From Parachlamydia sp. (GTDB lineage: Bacteria > Chlamydiota > Chlamydiia > Chlamydiales > Parachlamydiaceae): DNA of 10,160 bases. Below, piece by piece: positions 8,130-10,160 of this stretch. The position numbers and the translations under genes were made by a program. Positions within the stretch are counted from its first letter, which is position 1. The number at the start of each line of letters is the position of its first letter. A model generated the notes under the pieces. It was not told the origin of the DNA, did no database searches, and worked only from the letters and a program-made list of their open reading frames with translations. Location: NCBI GenBank assembly GCA_021298935.1, contig JAJTHR010000210.1, positions 1 through 10,160 on the forward strand, in the 5' to 3' direction.

Positions 8130-9569
8130 TTATATTTGATCTTCTTTAGGGAGCAATGTCACCTCTTCTAAACGATTCAAAGGCTGTATAGCAAGGTTTC
8201 CAGAAACGGGTGGATAACTTCTCTTTTGTTGCATTCGCGAACCTACATTGACAGGTGATGCGGTTTGTGACTTAGCACGTGGTCTAGTTCTGGTAAGAGG
8301 AACAAATGAGCTACCATCGTTTGATTGGCTACTACCACCCTCTTTTCTTATCTCGTTCTTACGCAGTAGCATTTTAGCTAATTTAACCTGGGTTTCTATA
8401 CTTTCTTTTTGGGTGATATTCTTTTTTAATTCTATATTTAAATTGAATAATTTAGACGCCTGGGCGATGGCTTTGAGGCTTTTTTCTAAATAGGCTTGTT
8501 TTTCTTTTAATTTATTCGAAGAAAGCTTTTCTGGGAATCTCTCTATTTGAAATTTATATAACTTATGCATATTTTGGGCTGCTTGATACGGAACTTCAGA
8601 ATGCACGAGTGTATAATTAGAGGATTTTGAACACACATCAAAAATCGCAATGGCCTTATCAAAAAAGATTTTCCCCATATTTTCGTCCTCACTTACACAA
8701 TAATAATCTCTCGCGATCGTTGCCGAAAGTTGTGCACAACGGTACAGCGGATAGACTAGTGAGTTTTCAATTGAATTAATCAATTTTTCCTTCTCAGCAA
8801 TTTTGATTAGTTTATTCATTTCGCATGCATCAGCTTCGGACAAATCTGTTGAATATTCATTATCATCTGAGAGGTATTCATAAAACATCTTATAAAAAAT
8901 ATTATAATTATTTTTTTCTTCTATACATTTCTCTTGTGGTTCAATTTTTTCCTCCTCCTCCGTAATCGTTAATAAATCTTTTTCATTGGACTCAAAGAAT
9001 TTTAGTTTAAACCACGTTATAAATTCTTTGTTTTGGGATTCAATTTTTGAAGATAAGGTTGAATTATTGGTACTTTTTTCATTTTCTATATATTTTAATA
9101 AACCGTTAATTTTTTTAATGCTTATCGCTTGATCAATAAGGTTTCTCTTTTTTGCTCCTTCGTCCAATTCAAAAATACCATCTTCATGCAGTTCTATTTT
9201 AAGTTTTGCATATAGAAGATTATATTTATGGATAAGCCATTGAGTTTTTTGGTCTAAACTTAAGATTTGATCATATCTGAGGGCGGGAGTGAACTTGTCA
9301 ATAGCCTGTTGCAGGTATGTTTGTCCACTGCTAACTTTATCCCATTTTAAAAGGCACTGTAAAGATAGGCGGGCATAAGCTTTGCTTAAAATAACGAATG
9401 GTTCGACGGCGGCTGATTGAACATAGACTAAAATTAATTTTTGCAAATCTGATTGTTTTTGCATAAAAAAAACTTTGTCGCCATTTTTTGCCTGCTCATA
9501 ATACTCATCCTTATTTTGATGCATAATAAATAACCCAAAGGGTTGAGTACTTGGGGAGGTAAGGTTCAT
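8130..9569 (-). CDS. Uncharacterised 479-aa helical protein with duplicated TPR-like region
   Basis: No family recognised. The start is firm: AGGAG (9576-9580) lies 6 nt before the ATG. The protein is almost all helix. Residues 55-125 and 272-344 look like two copies of one unit. VEPFVILSKAYARLSLQ and VYPLYRCAQLSATIARD align, QQAIDKF and DKAIAIF fall at the same 217-residue offset, and LLYAKLKIEL aligns with KLYKFQIERF at offset 218. The spacing of A, L, Y and F residues is TPR-like. An acidic stretch (204-218, EEEEKIEPQEKCIEE) and asparagine-rich segments separate the halves. The tail (411-460) is rich in S, R, P and Q with almost no hydrophobics, so probably disordered and basic. There is no signal peptide or membrane span. 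Codon use is much more AT-rich than in the housekeeping genes. An intracellular pathogen could use such a protein as a secreted effector, but that is inference only. Confidence 0.85.
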   Translation of the reverse strand: MNLTSPSTQPFGLFIMHQNKDEYYEQAKNGDKVFFMQKQSDLQKLILVYVQSAAVEPFVILSKAYARLSLQCLLKWDKVSSGQTYLQQAIDKFTPALRYDQILSLDQKTQWLIHKYNLLYAKLKIELHEDGIFELDEGAKKRNLIDQAISIKKINGLLKYIENEKSTNNSTLSSKIESQNKEFITWFKLKFFESNEKDLLTITEEEEKIEPQEKCIEEKNNYNIFYKMFYEYLSDDNEYSTDLSEADACEMNKLIKIAEKEKLINSIENSLVYPLYRCAQLSATIARDYYCVSEDENMGKIFFDKAIAIFDVCSKSSNYTLVHSEVPYQAAQNMHKLYKFQIERFPEKLSSNKLKEKQAYLEKSLKAIAQASKLFNLNIELKKNITQKESIETQVKLAKMLLRKNEIRKEGGSSQSNDGSSFVPLTRTRPRAKSQTASPVNVGSRMQQKRSYPPVSGNLAIQPLNRLEEVTLLPKEDQI

Positions 9570-9575
9570 GGTGGG

Positions 9576-9580
9576 CTCCT
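9576..9580 (-). promoter_or_regulatory. Strong ribosome binding site for the 479-aa gene
   Basis: On the - strand AGGAG stands six bases before ATG 9569-9567. It is the best Shine-Dalgarno in the window and fixes the start against the internal ATG at residue 16. Confidence 0.75.
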
Positions 9581-9620
9581 AGGTTTTTTTATTTTTGTTA
9601 GGTCTATTTAAACTAAAGGT

Positions 9621-9640
9621 ATTCAAAAATTGATTTGAAT
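9621..9640. repeat. 7-bp inverted repeat between the two - strand genes
   Basis: ATTCAAA (9621-9627) pairs with TTTGAAT (9634-9640) around a 6-nt loop, 52 nt upstream of the 479-aa gene start. The palindrome GTGTACAC follows at 9645-9652. The pair could be an operator or a leftover of an insertion junction; there is no T run for a terminator. Confidence 0.3.
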
Positions 9641-9663
9641 GGATGTGTACACGTTCGCGCTCT

Positions 9664-9903
9664 TTAAGGAGGCTTTGGCAAGTTTCTCAAACGATTGATC
9701 TCGTCTCTTTGCTCTTGTATGATTGTCTTCAACTCAACTATTTCTTCTGCTTGTTTCTGAATGAGCTGAGCTTGTTTTTGAATTTTTTTAGTTTGATCTT
9801 GGATTAGTTTAGTTTGTTCTTCAACAAGCGTTATAAACTGCTGCATCCAAGGAAGGGATCGAAGCTCATTGGGGATAAAAGAAAAGGTATCTTCTGGATT
9901 CAT
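9664..9903 (-). CDS. 79-aa coiled-coil protein resembling the amino end of an IS66-type transposase
   Basis: Residues 26-73 form an almost ideal coiled coil: isoleucine recurs every seventh residue at 34, 41, 48, 55, 62 and 69, within repeated IQxQ-type heptads. The layout of a short lead with LPWMQQFITLV, then a Q/E/K-rich coiled coil, then DEINRLRNLPKPP, is what I associate with the first ~80 residues of IS66-family TnpC transposases, which normally run on for several hundred residues. Here a TAA follows directly, and the next bases (9663-9583) give no recognisable transposase in any forward frame. It is therefore probably the stub of a broken element, though a stand-alone small protein cannot be excluded. 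There is no obvious Shine-Dalgarno. It lies 94 nt upstream of the 479-aa gene on the same strand. Confidence 0.6.
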   Translation of the reverse strand: MNPEDTFSFIPNELRSLPWMQQFITLVEEQTKLIQDQTKKIQKQAQLIQKQAEEIVELKTIIQEQRDEINRLRNLPKPP

Positions 9904-9948
9904 GTTTGAAAATCTTAAAAAAATAATAAGTAATTTTCAACTCAAAAT

Positions 9949-9976
9949 TTTATAAGCTTAGCAAAAACTTTCTTAA
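9949..9976 (-). promoter_or_regulatory. Promoter candidate for the 79-aa coiled-coil gene
   Basis: Reading the - strand, TTAAGA (9976-9971) and TATAAA (9954-9949) are separated by 16 bases. They match four and five of six sigma-70-type consensus positions. The -10 is 45 nt before the ATG at 9903, a sensible leader length. It might drive both - strand genes. Confidence 0.4.
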
Positions 9977-10050
9977 CCTGAGTTTTGGGTTTCTCTGCCT
10001 GAAAGCTCAAGTAGATTGTGATACCATTTCCCAAAAATAAAACCATAAAG

Positions 10051-10079
10051 TTGACTTGTCAGCGCTTCAGATTTAAAAG
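10051..10079 (+). promoter_or_regulatory. Promoter candidate at the right edge
   Basis: TTGACT (10051-10056) is a near-perfect -35. After a 17-base spacer comes TAAAAG (10074-10079), which matches four of six -10 bases. Transcription would start near 10086, just before the GTTGATAT hairpin, and lead into the open frame at 10132. The -35 also forms part of the outer inverted repeat. Confidence 0.4.
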
Positions 10080-10152
10080 ATCTTTTCGAAGTTGATATCT
10101 TTGAATATCAACAAGGAGAGATCTTTTAAAGATGAAGGTGATCACAAGTCAA
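10051..10152. repeat. Three nested inverted repeats
   Basis: From outside in: TTGACTTGT (10051-10059) with ACAAGTCAA (10144-10152), 9 bp; TTTAAAAGATCT (10072-10083) with AGATCTTTTAAA (10119-10130), 12 bp perfect; GTTGATAT (10091-10098) with ATATCAAC (10105-10112), 8 bp with a 6-nt loop. A further CTTC/GAAG pair (10066-10069 with 10133-10136) fits between the outer two. The whole 102-bp segment can fold into one long imperfect hairpin. It could be a mobile-element end, a MITE-like unit or a structured leader controlling the gene that starts at 10132. Confidence 0.65.
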
Positions 10153-10160
10153 ATTTATGA
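10132..10160 (+). CDS. Possible start of a gene leaving the window
   Basis: ATG 10132 opens a frame reading MKVITSQIY with no stop before the window ends. A good ribosome binding site, AAGGAG (10113-10118), precedes it at 13 nt, longer than usual. The right arm of the 12-bp stem lies exactly between the site and the ATG, so folding would shorten the distance or block initiation. A promoter candidate lies at 10051-10079. Nine codons are too few to name a product; a transposase is one possibility given the hairpin-rich leader and the neighbouring transposase-like stub. Confidence 0.35.

Noticed and set aside
9645..9652. GTGTACAC palindrome as a specific operator
   Set aside because: Eight bases alone, without a second site or a regulator gene nearby, are not enough evidence.
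9664..9903. Short heptad repeats as a CRISPR or tandem DNA repeat
   Set aside because: The periodicity is at the protein level (21-bp heptads) with diverging bases and no spacer structure.

Overview
The window is a compact bacterial segment. Its left 8 kb carries housekeeping genes on the + strand, and its right 2 kb is AT-rich, accessory-looking DNA read mostly from the - strand. The gene content suggests a member of the Chlamydiae, most likely an amoeba-associated Parachlamydiaceae-type organism. The main reason is the tight mutL-pepP pair, which I recall as also adjacent in Chlamydia trachomatis. The right-hand proteins also have a chlamydial accessory flavour. This placement is inference; no database search was possible.

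Layout: 1-151 is a leader region with an 11-bp inverted repeat and the first copy of a dispersed repeat. From 152 to 5025 run five co-directional genes: a CCA-adding/poly(A) polymerase family nucleotidyltransferase, a SpoU/TrmH-family RNA 2'-O-methyltransferase (4-nt ATGA overlap), rsgA (7-nt gap), eno (52-nt gap holding a clear stem-loop) and a 132-aa protein of unknown function that starts 1 nt after the eno stop. A 133-nt AT-rich gap precedes mutL, followed after 11 nt by pepP. After pepP comes a 134-nt convergent intergenic region with a weak terminator and the second copy of the dispersed repeat.

The right part holds, on the - strand, a 479-aa helical protein with two TPR-like halves, an acidic linker and a basic disordered tail. 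Upstream of it is a 79-aa coiled-coil protein that looks like the amino end of an IS66-type transposase cut short. The last 110 bases contain nested inverted repeats, a plausible promoter and ribosome binding site, and the first codons of a + strand gene that leaves the window.

The first four genes form a loose 'RNA and translation' cluster (tRNA 3'-end addition, RNA methylation, small-subunit maturation) joined to glycolysis by eno. The mutL-pepP pair is a separate unit. Points most worth following are the 479-aa protein, the MutL with a degraded endonuclease metal site, the dispersed repeat pair, the uncharacterised eno-coupled protein and the hairpin-rich right end. I do not see a complete novel defence or mobile system.
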